Assembly (NCBI GenBank): GCA_040779345.1
Contig: JBFONU010000011.1
Location: 1 to 64,000 of the forward strand
Length of the DNA stretch: 64,000 bases
Reading direction: 5' to 3'
Source: Thalassotalea_H sp040779345
GTDB taxonomy: Bacteria; Pseudomonadota; Gammaproteobacteria; Enterobacterales; Alteromonadaceae
The notes beneath the pieces were generated by a model. That model was not told where the DNA came from. It saw only the letters and a list, made by a program, of their open reading frames with translations, and ran no database searches. Positions 53,573-63,271 of this stretch are shown one piece after another. Positions within the stretch are counted from its first letter, which is position 1. Every line of letters begins with the position of its first letter. The position numbers were made by a program, and so were the translations under genes.

Positions 53573-56500
53573 CTAACTTTCAATTGGTTCTATATCACTG
53601 AGCAGACCTGCCAAATCAATTGTATTACGATTTTTGTTGAAAGCATATTCACCGTTTAAATTAATGTGCTGCCATGCAACGGGCGAGAGCTTTGAAATAA
53701 TATCTACTACGTCCTGTCTACCATTTCGCTCTTGGATCTGCAAAAAGGCAGATAACATTGCTGAATTGTAGTAAATAATGCAGTTTGATATGAGCCTAGC
53801 GCAATCATTCCATTGTGACACTTGGTAATCATTACCACCGCGGAATTTATTGCCGTTAACTGAAGTAATCGCTCGTTTTAACTGATGATAAGCTTCACCG
53901 CGGTTCAAAGCTTGTTGGACGTAATGACGCAATGTTGAGTTATCAACATACTCCAAAACATAGATAGCTTTGATTAAACGGTCATACTCATGCAAAGCAG
54001 ACAAAGTACGGCTTTTACCATTACTGAGTTTTCTTATTATTGTACTTTGTATCGTAGTTTTTCGGCTCAACGAACAAACAATATGTTGAATACTATCCCA
54101 TTCTTCAGCGATTAATTTAAGGTTAATATCTTTCTTTAGTTGAATACCCCCTCCGTCCTCTTCAGTGACTTCGAATAAATCAAAAAATATTCGCTTCATT
54201 TTGGCGTATCGAGGCGCAAAGGTGTAACCAAAGAAGTCTAAAATAGCGAAGTTAACATTATTGGTACCGTGATTATCGGTCGATAAAGTATTAGGCTGTA
54301 TCTCTGAGGTATTGTTATAAAGTAAATCAAACGCAAAGTGACCTTCATACTCGTTTGCACCAATCACTTGAGTATTAACCGGTACATGATTTGACACTAA
54401 GGTTAGCGCAGAAACGCCTTTGGCTTTTGAAAAATACTTAGACGAATAACGGGCTTTAAAAGTATTGATCCGACATTCAAATTTTTGACCATCGATGCTT
54501 GAAAATAGCTGATTATCATCAACGTGGTAGTAAGCAAATATCGGTAATGTTGCAGTAGCATTAGAGATTAAATCATTAGACTGTTTAAGGGTTTCATACC
54601 TGATGTAACTATCATCAACATTGCGTAGTTTCCCCATAGAACGGTCGGAGATGTTCGCCATTTTATATAAGCCATAGTTCGTACCATTGGCAAGTATACA
54701 AGCAACCAAATCTTCTTTATCTACGGGTGATTTTTCTTTGGTCGCAGCAATATGCGTAAAGGCATTTAAGTAATTAGTTTTTTCATCAACAAACAGCATT
54801 AACTCAACAATACCCATATGCTGAATTTGATTATAGAGCGGATTATCAATTGTTTGTTGCCAGCGGCTGTTAGGTATAGACCATTTTAGATCTGCCTTAC
54901 CAGGTACTACTTCAACGTACTTATTATCCCCATTGAAAATATGTGTGCTAACTTCCTTTAATTTCGCTTCTAACTGATACCGCTTTTCATCTAAGGTGTC
55001 ATTAATAGGTGTAGCTAACTTCACAAGTCCTGTATTTTCGATAATATCAGCTTTCTGTTGCCACTCTTTAGGTTGTATTAAGTCTGAACTCAAACTACGA
55101 TTATTTACACTCTCTTTTACCGTTAGGCTATTGCTTTGAAAAAGCTGCTCGGCCTTTCGATAAAGAAAATACTCGAAACGATTAGCAATTTGTTTGGTAA
55201 CTTCACCTTCTAAATATTCGCGATCACTTTTTGGTACTAACTCTATATTGATGGTTTGAATAGCCTTACATTCTCCGAGTTCAGAGTGTGCCATAACAAA
55301 CTGCTCATGTAGTTCATCTTTTAAATGGATAAACTCGATGTCTATGGCCATGAACAGAGAACGCAGCAACTTACTCACTTTGCTCGATTGTTTATCTATA
55401 AATTGCCATTGATATTTACGACCATCAAAATCATTATTATCAAGATGTTCACTAAGTAATTTAATGTTTTCCGCAGGCAATAATTTAAAGGCTTTCTTAC
55501 GAACATCACCGAAGGTTAAATCATCGTCAATATCACTATCAATAAAGTACTTCAGTAGACTACCAGCCGATTTTAATTTGGTTCTGACAATATTAACATC
55601 GTCAACAATACGCTGTTTGGCGTGGTTCTTTGCCCCTTCGGTTAGTTTACGGACTAGGTAGATAAAAGCGGAAACAAGGTTATCGTTGGTTTCTCTGTAC
55701 CTGAAGAATAAGTAACAAATGAGATATAAAACGGTTTGGCTGTCAGCATGTCTTTTTAACTTATAAACCGACTTGTGCTTTACCAGAGAAGCATAGTATT
55801 CAAGGTTTTTTGGTGATAGCTCCAGTTCAGCAATCAGTGACTTAATTTCTGGATAAAGCGAACGTATGATTTTATGTGTCTTCAGTTCTTGTGTGATTTG
55901 GCTTGTTGAAAAGTCTTTAGCCATGCGTTTTAACTTAGCTAAGTCTGTAAATGTACTATTAGAATCAAGCAATTTCAGCAGTGTAGTTTTTGTATCGCTG
56001 CTAAGGTTCTGGTTAAGCACCGATTCAATACGACTACGTTCATTAGATAAAACAGTAGATATGGTATCTTGAAGTGTAGTATAGCCAGCAAGCGCTATTC
56101 TGTTTTGACCAAAATAGGCAATACATTCATCAAACACATACCTTGGCTCAAGGTTGATTTTAACAACATCATTTAAACGTTTAAGAAGTGGCTCTTTATC
56201 TGACTTGCTCTGGTATGAAGTAAACCCAGTAAACTTTAATAGTTTATTGATTAGCTTCGTTTTGGTCGTGGGCGATAAATCTTCATGTGACATATTTTTA
56301 TCACTGAAGTATTTAGTGTAAACATATTCAAGGTCATTACTAACCTGTTCAAATGAGAAATTAAACACTATGGGGCGAGAGCGGAAATAGCCAAGCAGCA
56401 AAATAAAGTAAACTCTGGTTTCTGTGCGCCTTAGCTCGTTAACCAATTTTCGGGTTTCGTCATCTAATGAAAAGTAATCATCACGTTCTTGGCGACTAAG

Positions 56501-56575
56501 GTTAGGTAACGCGTAGAGTTCATTAATTTCAGATTCACTCAGAATCTGTATGCGCTTGGTATTTGAAGCAGAAAT
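53573..56575 (-). CDS. tnpA: Tn3-family transposase TnpA, start codon non-canonical
   Basis: Replicative DDE transposase of Tn3-type elements. Similarity runs from SNTKRIQILSESEINELYAL to the C-terminus for about 1000 aa, the full family length. Catalytic residues are Asp in FSSIDGQKFE, Asp in STDNHGTNNVNFAI, and Glu in RGEAYHQLKRAI. The first ATG/GTG/TTG in frame is TTG 56446, which would drop about 43 conserved residues. Upstream, AGAAAGG is followed by ATT at 56575 in frame, so initiation at ATT or loss of the original start codon is likely. No resolvase or cargo gene accompanies it. Confidence 0.85.
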   Translation of the reverse strand: MSASNTKRIQILSESEINELYALPNLSRQERDDYFSLDDETRKLVNELRRTETRVYFILLLGYFRSRPIVFNFSFEQVSNDLEYVYTKYFSDKNMSHEDLSPTTKTKLINKLLKFTGFTSYQSKSDKEPLLKRLNDVVKINLEPRYVFDECIAYFGQNRIALAGYTTLQDTISTVLSNERSRIESVLNQNLSSDTKTTLLKLLDSNSTFTDLAKLKRMAKDFSTSQITQELKTHKIIRSLYPEIKSLIAELELSPKNLEYYASLVKHKSVYKLKRHADSQTVLYLICYLFFRYRETNDNLVSAFIYLVRKLTEGAKNHAKQRIVDDVNIVRTKLKSAGSLLKYFIDSDIDDDLTFGDVRKKAFKLLPAENIKLLSEHLDNNDFDGRKYQWQFIDKQSSKVSKLLRSLFMAIDIEFIHLKDELHEQFVMAHSELGECKAIQTINIELVPKSDREYLEGEVTKQIANRFEYFLYRKAEQLFQSNSLTVKESVNNRSLSSDLIQPKEWQQKADIIENTGLVKLATPINDTLDEKRYQLEAKLKEVSTHIFNGDNKYVEVVPGKADLKWSIPNSRWQQTIDNPLYNQIQHMGIVELMLFVDEKTNYLNAFTHIAATKEKSPVDKEDLVACILANGTNYGLYKMANISDRSMGKLRNVDDSYIRYETLKQSNDLISNATATLPIFAYYHVDDNQLFSSIDGQKFECRINTFKARYSSKYFSKAKGVSALTLVSNHVPVNTQVIGANEYEGHFAFDLLYNNTSEIQPNTLSTDNHGTNNVNFAILDFFGYTFAPRYAKMKRIFFDLFEVTEEDGGGIQLKKDINLKLIAEEWDSIQHIVCSLSRKTTIQSTIIRKLSNGKSRTLSALHEYDRLIKAIYVLEYVDNSTLRHYVQQALNRGEAYHQLKRAITSVNGNKFRGGNDYQVSQWNDCARLISNCIIYYNSAMLSAFLQIQERNGRQDVVDIISKLSPVAWQHINLNGEYAFNKNRNTIDLAGLLSDIEPIES

Positions 56576-56632
56576 AGTGGTAAGCCTTTCTTGTTATTTT
56601 TTATACGCCTACCTTAATAAATGGGAATAAAG

Positions 56633-56715
56633 TTTACCAGTTCAGAACGGAATGTTACCAAAAGATCACATTTAACTATCTAAGTGGTAACTTTTCATAA
56701 GAGAGTTTACCACTT
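56633..56715. repeat. Repeat cluster upstream of tnpA (possible res remnant)
   Basis: Variants of a TTACCA motif recur: TTTACCAGTT (56633), TGTTACCAAAAG (56654), and the exact inverted pair AAGTGGTAA (56682-56690) and TTACCACTT (56707-56715). Clustered inverted sites between tnpA and the element end are the usual place of a Tn3 res site, but no resolvase gene is present. Confidence 0.45.
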
Positions 56716-56768
56716 GATAATTGTTCATTTTTAATCTGATGCCGATTTCGAGGGAATGGGCTAATTCA

Positions 56769-56806
56769 AGCTAAGGTTATTTTCGAGGGGATGGGCACAA
56801 AACCCC
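56769..56806 (-). repeat. Tn3-type 38-bp terminal inverted repeat (right end)
   Basis: On the minus strand it starts GGGGTTTTGTGCCCATCCCC and continues TCGAAAATAACCTTAGC. It resembles the Tn3 end, which starts GGGG and has ACGAAAA..CACGTTAAG inside. A partial tandem copy (TTTCGAGGGAATGGGC, 56746-56761) lies 35 bp inward. No matching end was found on the other side of tnpA, so the element is incomplete. Confidence 0.65.
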
Positions 56807-57337
56807 TATATGTTTAATTATGCAGAGTTAGATCGAAAGAATTTTGTCTGTTATTTGATGGAAGTGGAATACCCCATCTGGTCATCTACCTATAGGATTT
56901 ATTTTGACCATTGTTAGCTAATAGTTAAATAGAGGATAATTCTTTCGATACACAGGGGAAAATCGAAACAGCATATATTAAAGTTGAACCCTAAATCTTC
57001 CTCCTTAAACTAAGAATGATTGTAATATTCTTATTGTCTGATTACTTACCTTTTCTCGATGCAAGTCTTTTTATTTATAGAACAAAAGCGTTGAAAAACA
57101 TGTTTTTTCTATCACCTAAAATCCTCGATAAAGCACATTTACTTATCGAGAATGGTCTCATTTATTAATATCAAAAGCTTCAATTTGAACTTTTCTGAAA
57201 TTAAAACTTTGTTTCCGATTACCTACATTAAGTAACAGAGTAGGTTTTACTTAGTTTTCTTTGCAAAAAGGAGGCGACACTGAAGTCGTTTGAAAGTGCT
57301 ATGTGTGCTATCTATTAATGTTAGCTGTACACAGTAT
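56807..57337. other. Gene-free stretch right of the Tn3 end
   Basis: About 530 bp without a supportable gene. The only structure noticed is an 11-bp inverted pair, TCGAAAGAATT (56833-56843) and AATTCTTTCGA (56938-56948), about 95 bp apart. Confidence 0.6.
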
Positions 57338-57561
57338 TTACGTATCATCTACATCGATGCCAACAATACGGTCACCAAATTTATTAATGATTGTGATTTC
57401 ACCTAGACAAACAGCTAGTATATTTTTTGCTTCTTTGAGTCGGGAGGTATAACAACTCTACCTGCGGTATTTTTTGGGTAACACCGAACTTCATGTTTCA
57501 TTATCAAGGAATCATCTTCGTAATAAAGAATTGTGACTTGGGTAAGTGCTCTGGAAGACAT
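57338..57561 (-). pseudogene. Frameshifted small conserved-type protein gene
   Basis: With AGGAAA seven bases before the ATG, the frame reads MSSRALTQVTILYYEDDSL, then MKHEVRCYPKNTAGRVVIPP, and hits a stop. One frame over it continues seamlessly as AKNILAVCLGEITIINKFG and DRIVGIDVDDT before a stop. The total length (224 bp) is not a multiple of three. The shift lies in an A-rich run at about 57423-57440. The joined product (about 74 aa) resembles small beta-rich proteins I recall from Colwellia-type genomes (TIGR02922-like), but that name needs checking. Confidence 0.7.
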
Positions 57562-57625
57562 TTTAATTTCCTGTTAGTTAAACAATAGCTCTAAGCATAG
57601 ACTGGATATTCGTAGTACTAAAGAA

Positions 57626-58558
57626 CTAGTCACAGTTATCTTTAAACGCTTTTTTAAACGACGCTTTTGCTAGCTCAACTTTTTTGGTTTCTCTGGGAGA
57701 TTTTTTAGTGACAAGAGATAAATTAAACTGGTAGGTAAGTTTGCTAGGTTGTATCAATCTAATTTCACCTTGGTTAAGTTCCGATTGAATATGACTTTGG
57801 GGCATAAACCCAATATAGCGCCCCGAGAGAATCATGGTTTTTCGCGTATCAAATTGGTACGACTTGGCTGACAGGTTGAGTCGTTTTAGTTGTTCTCTAC
57901 CTTGTGAATCTATATCTATTCCGGGATGAATAGCTTGTGCTTGAGCAAGTAGCTCTTCTGAAATATCACTGTCTAATACACTAAAAAACTCATGGTTTTT
58001 GCTGCAACATAGAAAGATAGGTTCCTTGAATAATGGCGTATATTCAAGTCCGTCTATTTGTTGGTATTCAGGGAAAAGTCCTACGTGTGCTTTGTCAGTA
58101 AGTAATTGTTTTTCAATATTAGAAATTGAATCACCATCTAATACGAGGTGCAATTTGGGAGAGTTAGTTGATATTAGAGTAATAACATTCGCTAGTTTCT
58201 TTTGTTTGCTAATATCCAATTTGTCTGCTGACAAAATAACGAGCTCTCCACTGAGCTCTTTTCCCAGTGTACTTACAAACAATGAAAAGTCATTCAATGA
58301 ACTAAATAAATCAACAACGGCTCGATAAACGGCTTGGCCATCTTCGGTGAGTGAAAAACCACCTCTGCCACGTAAGCAGAGTTTCAATTTCATCCTAGCT
58401 TCAAGGTTAGACATATGCACACTTATTGTTGAGCGAGTCACACCCAATTCAGATTCTGCTGCCGCAAACCCTCCATGTTCTACAACTGATACAAATATCC
58501 TTAATAGTCGTAAATCGTACTCTGTAATAGGTTTTGGTATTATCGAAGGTTGGTTCAA
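57626..58558 (-). CDS. LysR-family transcriptional regulator
   Basis: 310 aa with an N-terminal winged helix (about residues 14-73: LRLLRIFVSVVEHGGFAAAE, then LGVTRSTISVHMSNLEARM) and a type II periplasmic-binding effector domain (95-300). It is divergent from gabD with about 100 bp between the genes, the usual layout for a LysR regulator of its neighbour; a role in GABA or semialdehyde use is inferred. The start appears to be TTG 58558, as no ATG precedes the HTH; no strong ribosome site is seen. Confidence 0.85.
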   Translation of the reverse strand: MNQPSIIPKPITEYDLRLLRIFVSVVEHGGFAAAESELGVTRSTISVHMSNLEARMKLKLCLRGRGGFSLTEDGQAVYRAVVDLFSSLNDFSLFVSTLGKELSGELVILSADKLDISKQKKLANVITLISTNSPKLHLVLDGDSISNIEKQLLTDKAHVGLFPEYQQIDGLEYTPLFKEPIFLCCSKNHEFFSVLDSDISEELLAQAQAIHPGIDIDSQGREQLKRLNLSAKSYQFDTRKTMILSGRYIGFMPQSHIQSELNQGEIRLIQPSKLTYQFNLSLVTKKSPRETKKVELAKASFKKAFKDNCD

Positions 58559-58658
58559 TGTTTTATGCCGGTAAAACTTTAGTTTGAATGTTTGGTATTT
58601 AACAACAGTGTGGAATGTTATTCAATAGCAAATAAATAAGTCTTATGTGGAAATATTA

Positions 58659-60116
58659 ATGAAAGAAATAAAAGACCCGCAATTACTCAAGCATTTTTCC
58701 TATATTAATGGAAGCTGGCATAGCAGCGAAACAAGTATAAGTGTTACGAACCCTGCCAATGGTGAACTTGTTGCAAATGTCAGCAATGCTGGTGTTGTTG
58801 AAACAGAGCTAGCTGTAAAATCTGCTAAATCAGCATTACGAAACTGGTCGGCTAAATCTGCAAATGAACGTGCGGTATTGATGCGAAATTGGTTTGATTT
58901 GATGATTGATAATCAAGATGACTTAGGGCGTATTTTAACTTTGGAACAAGGCAAGCCACTTGCTGAAGCCAAAGGTGAAATTGCTTATGGCGCCGCGTTT
59001 ATTGAATGGTTTGCGGAAGAAGGCAAAAGAGTTTACGGAGACACCATTCCTGCACCGTCAGGTGATAAACGCATCGTTGTGATCAAACAACCTGTTGGTG
59101 TAGTAGCTTCAATAACACCGTGGAACTTTCCAAATGCGATGATAGCTCGAAAAGCTGCTGCAGCATTAGCAGCGGGGTGTACTTTTGTAGTAAGGCCTGC
59201 CACTCAAACACCGTTGTCTGCTCTTGCTATGGCAGAGCTTGCAGAAAGAGCAGGTATTCCGGCTGGCGTATTTAATGTTGTTGTGGGGAGTGACGCTAGA
59301 GGAATGGGTAAGGTACTTACACAGCATCCAGATGTTGCCAAATTTACATTTACAGGCTCAACAGCTGTAGGTAAATCTTTGATTTCACAATGTGCTACAA
59401 CGGTTAAGAAGGTGTCAATGGAGCTTGGTGGAAATGCACCATTTATTGTGTTTGATGACGCAGATATCGATGCAGCTGTTCAAGGGGCAATCGCGTCAAA
59501 ATATAGAAATGCAGGGCAAACGTGTGTATGCACAAATCGAATATTTGTTCAAAACGGCGTTTTAGAAGCGTTTACTAAAAAATATATTGACGCCGTTTCT
59601 CAGTTAAAGGTTGGTGATGGCTTAGATAATGACACGTTGATCGGACCGATGATCTCCCAATCTGCACTAAATGATGTACAGAAGTTGGTTACAGAGTCAG
59701 TTGAAGTTGGAGCAAAAATTGTTTTGGGTGGCGAGCAGCACCAAGCGGGCAATGGCTTCTATCAGCCGACTATTTTAACGAATGTTACTAATGATATGCC
59801 GATCGCAGCTAATGAGATTTTTGGTCCTGTTTCCCCAATTATTTCTTTTACCAATGAAGAAGAGGTTCTAGAACAAGCAAACGATACCGAATATGGATTA
59901 GCTGCATATTTCTATTCTCGCGACATAGGTCGAGTTTGGCGGGTCGCTGAAGGATTAGAATATGGCATGGTAGGTATTAATGAAGGCATCATCTCAAATG
60001 CAGCTGCACCATTTGGTGGAGTTAAACAGTCCGGTAATGGTCGTGAGGGATCTAAGTACGGTTTAGATGACTATTTAGAAATCAAGTATTTATGCATGGG
60101 TGGGTTAGGCCGCTAG
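58659..60116 (+). CDS. gabD: NAD(P)-dependent succinate-semialdehyde dehydrogenase
   Basis: Oxidises succinic semialdehyde to succinate, completing GABA breakdown. From ATG 58659 it has 485 aa (E. coli GabD 482). The aldehyde dehydrogenase signatures are complete: ITPWNFPNAMIARK (about 152-165), general base Glu255 in SMELGGNAPF, and nucleophile Cys289 in GQTCVCTN. The second cysteine two residues on is typical of SSADH and can form a regulatory disulfide. GTG 58647 is an alternative start four codons upstream. gabT follows after 31 bp. Confidence 0.93.
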   Translation: MKEIKDPQLLKHFSYINGSWHSSETSISVTNPANGELVANVSNAGVVETELAVKSAKSALRNWSAKSANERAVLMRNWFDLMIDNQDDLGRILTLEQGKPLAEAKGEIAYGAAFIEWFAEEGKRVYGDTIPAPSGDKRIVVIKQPVGVVASITPWNFPNAMIARKAAAALAAGCTFVVRPATQTPLSALAMAELAERAGIPAGVFNVVVGSDARGMGKVLTQHPDVAKFTFTGSTAVGKSLISQCATTVKKVSMELGGNAPFIVFDDADIDAAVQGAIASKYRNAGQTCVCTNRIFVQNGVLEAFTKKYIDAVSQLKVGDGLDNDTLIGPMISQSALNDVQKLVTESVEVGAKIVLGGEQHQAGNGFYQPTILTNVTNDMPIAANEIFGPVSPIISFTNEEEVLEQANDTEYGLAAYFYSRDIGRVWRVAEGLEYGMVGINEGIISNAAAPFGGVKQSGNGREGSKYGLDDYLEIKYLCMGGLGR

Positions 60117-60147
60117 TTAACAAATTAATAATAGTAGGTAGTTCAAA

Positions 60148-61425
60148 ATGACAAATTCAAATTTGCAATCTCGTAAAGTTAAAGCAATCGCCCGCGGCCA
60201 GGGCAACATGTATCCAGTGTATGTTGATAGAGCCCTAAATTCAGAGGTTTGGGATGTAGAAGGAAAACGCTATATCGATTTTGGGACAGGTATTGCTGTA
60301 TGTAACACTGGTCATAGCCATCCTAAAGTAGTGTCTGCTGTTAAAGATCAGCTTGATAAATTTAGCCATACGTGTGTAATGGTTAACCCTTATGAAGTGG
60401 CTGTAGAGTTAGCTGAAAGGCTAGTCGATATAGCCCCTGGTGACTCACAAAAGAAAGCGATCTTTGTTTCAACGGGAGCTGAAGCAGTAGAAAACTGTGT
60501 GAAAATTGCTAGAGCGCATACTGGTCGACGAGGGATTATTGCATTTAACGGTGGTTTTCATGGCCGTACAAACTTAACTATGGGACTCACAGGTAAGATC
60601 ACTCCATATAAAAATTTATTTGGCCCATTTCCTGGGGAAATATTTCACGCGCCTTTTCCTATCGAGTGTCATGAAATAAGTGTAGAAGATTCACTTGGAG
60701 CATTGGAGAATATCTTTAAGGTTGATATTGCGCCTTCGGACGTTGCTGCAATTATTGTTGAGCCAATTCAAGGAGAAGGAGGTTTTTACCAAGCCCCAGT
60801 TCAGTTTCTACAAAAATTACGTGAATTGTGCGATCTACATAGCATTGTTTTAATTGCAGACGAGATTCAAACTGGCTTTGGCCGTACAGGAAAAATGTTC
60901 AACATGGAGTATTCTGGTGTTGAAGCTGATCTTATGACCATGGCTAAAGGCATAGCTGGAGGTTTTCCTATCGCGGCTGTTGTAGGAAAGAGTGAAATCA
61001 TGGATGCGCCATTACCCGGCGGTTTGGGTGGTACCTATGGCGGCTCACCTGTAGCCTGTGCTGCGGCTCTCGCAGTATTAGACGTAATTCACGGCGAACA
61101 ACTCATTGAAAGGTCGAACCATATAGGTGCAATATTTAACGAAAGGCTTACGTCACTGCAGAGTCGTTTCCCTGAGCTAGTATTAGATGTGCGTAACCAA
61201 GGTTGTATGATTGCCATTGAATTGGTTAAAAATGGTGATAACAAACAACCCAATGTTGAGCTCACACAAGCTATCATTGCCAATGCGGTTAAACATGGAT
61301 TGATATTATTAGCGTGTGGTTTTTATGGAAATGTTATTCGATTTTTACCTGCATTAACGGCAAGTGATGAGATCATCAATGAAGGCTTAGATGCGTTTGA
61401 GAAGTTGTTTACAGAAGTGTGTTAG
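60148..61425 (+). CDS. gabT: 4-aminobutyrate aminotransferase
   Basis: PLP enzyme moving the amino group of GABA to 2-oxoglutarate, giving succinic semialdehyde for GabD. The 425 aa (E. coli GabT 426) show FVSTGAEAVENCVKIARAHTGR split over the PLP-phosphate site, FNGGFHGRT, LIADEIQTGFGRTGK and the Schiff-base lysine Lys267 in MAKGIAGGFP. It sits between gabD and the MocR-type regulator, all on one strand with gaps near 30 bp, so an operon is likely. Confidence 0.93.
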   Translation: MTNSNLQSRKVKAIARGQGNMYPVYVDRALNSEVWDVEGKRYIDFGTGIAVCNTGHSHPKVVSAVKDQLDKFSHTCVMVNPYEVAVELAERLVDIAPGDSQKKAIFVSTGAEAVENCVKIARAHTGRRGIIAFNGGFHGRTNLTMGLTGKITPYKNLFGPFPGEIFHAPFPIECHEISVEDSLGALENIFKVDIAPSDVAAIIVEPIQGEGGFYQAPVQFLQKLRELCDLHSIVLIADEIQTGFGRTGKMFNMEYSGVEADLMTMAKGIAGGFPIAAVVGKSEIMDAPLPGGLGGTYGGSPVACAAALAVLDVIHGEQLIERSNHIGAIFNERLTSLQSRFPELVLDVRNQGCMIAIELVKNGDNKQPNVELTQAIIANAVKHGLILLACGFYGNVIRFLPALTASDEIINEGLDAFEKLFTEVC

Positions 61426-61453
61426 TTAAAAGTAATTAAAATAGAAACTGAGT

Positions 61454-63271
61454 ATGATTAGTCGGTTAATACATATTGATCCTAGCTTAGAAGACAGCTT
61501 GCAAAGTCAAATCCGCCAAAAATTGGTGGAGGGGATTTTAGTTGGCTCTTTTACAGCTGGAAGTAAATTGCCATCTTCAAGAAAGTTGGCAAATCAACTT
61601 GGTGTTTCTAGAAATACTGTCGTTTTAGTTTATCAAATGTTGATCGATGAAGGTTACATTGAAAGTCGTGAACGCAGTGGTATTTATGTGAGTGAAGAAG
61701 TAGAGCAGGGCAAAGTTGCTTCTCTTCCTACTGAAAATTATCAGACACGGATGTCTAACCATTCACACCGTTTTAAAGGTGCGTTAGCAACGACTAATGC
61801 CACTTCGTGTCCCTCGAATTGGAGAAGTTATCCTTATTCGTTTATTGACGGAAAATATGATGCTTCACTTTATCCTGTTAAGGAGTGGAGAGAGGCAAAT
61901 AGTAAAGCTAACGCTACCCGCGAAATCTATTTATGGTCTGAGCTTCAGGGCATGGAAGACGATCCAATGTTATTGGATGAAATTCGAACCAAGATCCTGC
62001 CAAGACGAGGAATTCAAGCAAGTAGAGAAGAAATACTCATTACTGCAGGTACCCAGCAGGCGTTGTACCTAATTACCCAGTTATTTGTGAATAACGATGT
62101 TAACGTTGCGGTTGAAGAGCCGGGTTATCCGGAAATGAGAGAACTTTTGCTACGTAGGGGCGTTGAGCTTACCTATCAACCAATTGACGATAAAGGAATG
62201 GTTGTAAATGAACGGCTAGACAAATCCCAAATTGTCTATACTACGCCAAGTCATCAAACACCGACAAGTATTACTATGTCGATGGAACGCCGCGATCAGT
62301 TACTTAAAAAAGCCAGTGAACAAGACCTTCTTATTATTGAAGACGATTTTGAGTTTGAGAGTAACTTTCTTGGTCAGCCACACCCTGCACTAAGAAGCCT
62401 CGATAAAGACAATCGGGTAGTTTACACCTCTTGCTTGTCGAAAGTGTTAGCGTCAGGTATTCAAATTGGCTTTGTTGTTGCTGACAGTGTCGTGATATCT
62501 GAGTTAAAAAAGCTACGTAAAATCTTAATGAGAAATCCGCCATTGAATAATCAGCGAGCAGTCACCTATTTCTTAAGCTTAGGTTATTACGATGCGTATA
62601 TGATGCAGTTGCACAAAAAGTTTTTTGATCGGTGGTTAACATTAAGAGAAGCGTTAAATACCTATTTGCCAAATTGTATTGATACCGGCCCAATTCAAGG
62701 TGGAACAGCTTATTGGGTAACAGGGCCAGAACAATTAGATGGTGAATATTTACGTGAGCAGGCTGCCAAACAGGGCATATTAATAGAGCCTGTTAAGCGC
62801 TATTTTGCTTCAAATGAATATCCAGAAAACTGTTTTAGGCTTGGGATCACCGGGATACCCGACGATAAAATTAGGGATGGTGTCAGTAAACTGGCCGAGT
62901 TGATTCATCAGCTAACAGAAGAGTTTGAAGAAAAGCTGAGTAACGCAAAGGGTAAATTACTTGACGAAAACTCACTGAAACAACTACTTCCTGATGCTCA
63001 ATTGGAATGTCAAATGGTCTATGGTGTACCTTGTATTATTGAGCTAATGGCTGACGGCACAATGTTTGGCAGAACAGGTGGGAAGGATAAAGAGTTTGAT
63101 ACAGGTCGTTGGTGGATAGAAGATGGAATGTATTATCGAAAATGGAATTTATGGGGCTACGGGGAAACCAAAGGTTTTTACGTCATTATTGATGGCGACG
63201 AAATGAAGTGGTTTGATCAAAATTACTGCTTCGTTAGACAACTGGAACTAAAAGGATACAAAAAGAATTAA
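61454..63271 (+). CDS. MocR/GabR-type regulator with C-terminal extension
   Basis: 605 aa. Residues 8-80 are a GntR winged helix (KLPSSRKLANQLGVSRNTVV, then GYIESRERSGIYVSE). Residues 125-490 are an aminotransferase-like fold with the PLP lysine Lys330 in TSCLSKVLASG and DDFEFE before it. MocR proteins are normally about 450-500 aa; here about 110 extra residues (495-605) form a Trp/Tyr-rich segment (TGRWWIEDGMYYRKWN, then IDGDEMKWFDQ) that I do not recognise. It follows gabT by 28 bp. GabR relatives sense GABA with PLP and activate gabTD. Confidence 0.88.
   Translation: MISRLIHIDPSLEDSLQSQIRQKLVEGILVGSFTAGSKLPSSRKLANQLGVSRNTVVLVYQMLIDEGYIESRERSGIYVSEEVEQGKVASLPTENYQTRMSNHSHRFKGALATTNATSCPSNWRSYPYSFIDGKYDASLYPVKEWREANSKANATREIYLWSELQGMEDDPMLLDEIRTKILPRRGIQASREEILITAGTQQALYLITQLFVNNDVNVAVEEPGYPEMRELLLRRGVELTYQPIDDKGMVVNERLDKSQIVYTTPSHQTPTSITMSMERRDQLLKKASEQDLLIIEDDFEFESNFLGQPHPALRSLDKDNRVVYTSCLSKVLASGIQIGFVVADSVVISELKKLRKILMRNPPLNNQRAVTYFLSLGYYDAYMMQLHKKFFDRWLTLREALNTYLPNCIDTGPIQGGTAYWVTGPEQLDGEYLREQAAKQGILIEPVKRYFASNEYPENCFRLGITGIPDDKIRDGVSKLAELIHQLTEEFEEKLSNAKGKLLDENSLKQLLPDAQLECQMVYGVPCIIELMADGTMFGRTGGKDKEFDTGRWWIEDGMYYRKWNLWGYGETKGFYVIIDGDEMKWFDQNYCFVRQLELKGYKKN

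Noticed and set aside
56833..56948. MITE suggested by the TCGAAAGAATT/AATTCTTTCGA pair
   Set aside because: The arms are only 11 bp, there is no target duplication, and no second copy was seen in the window.
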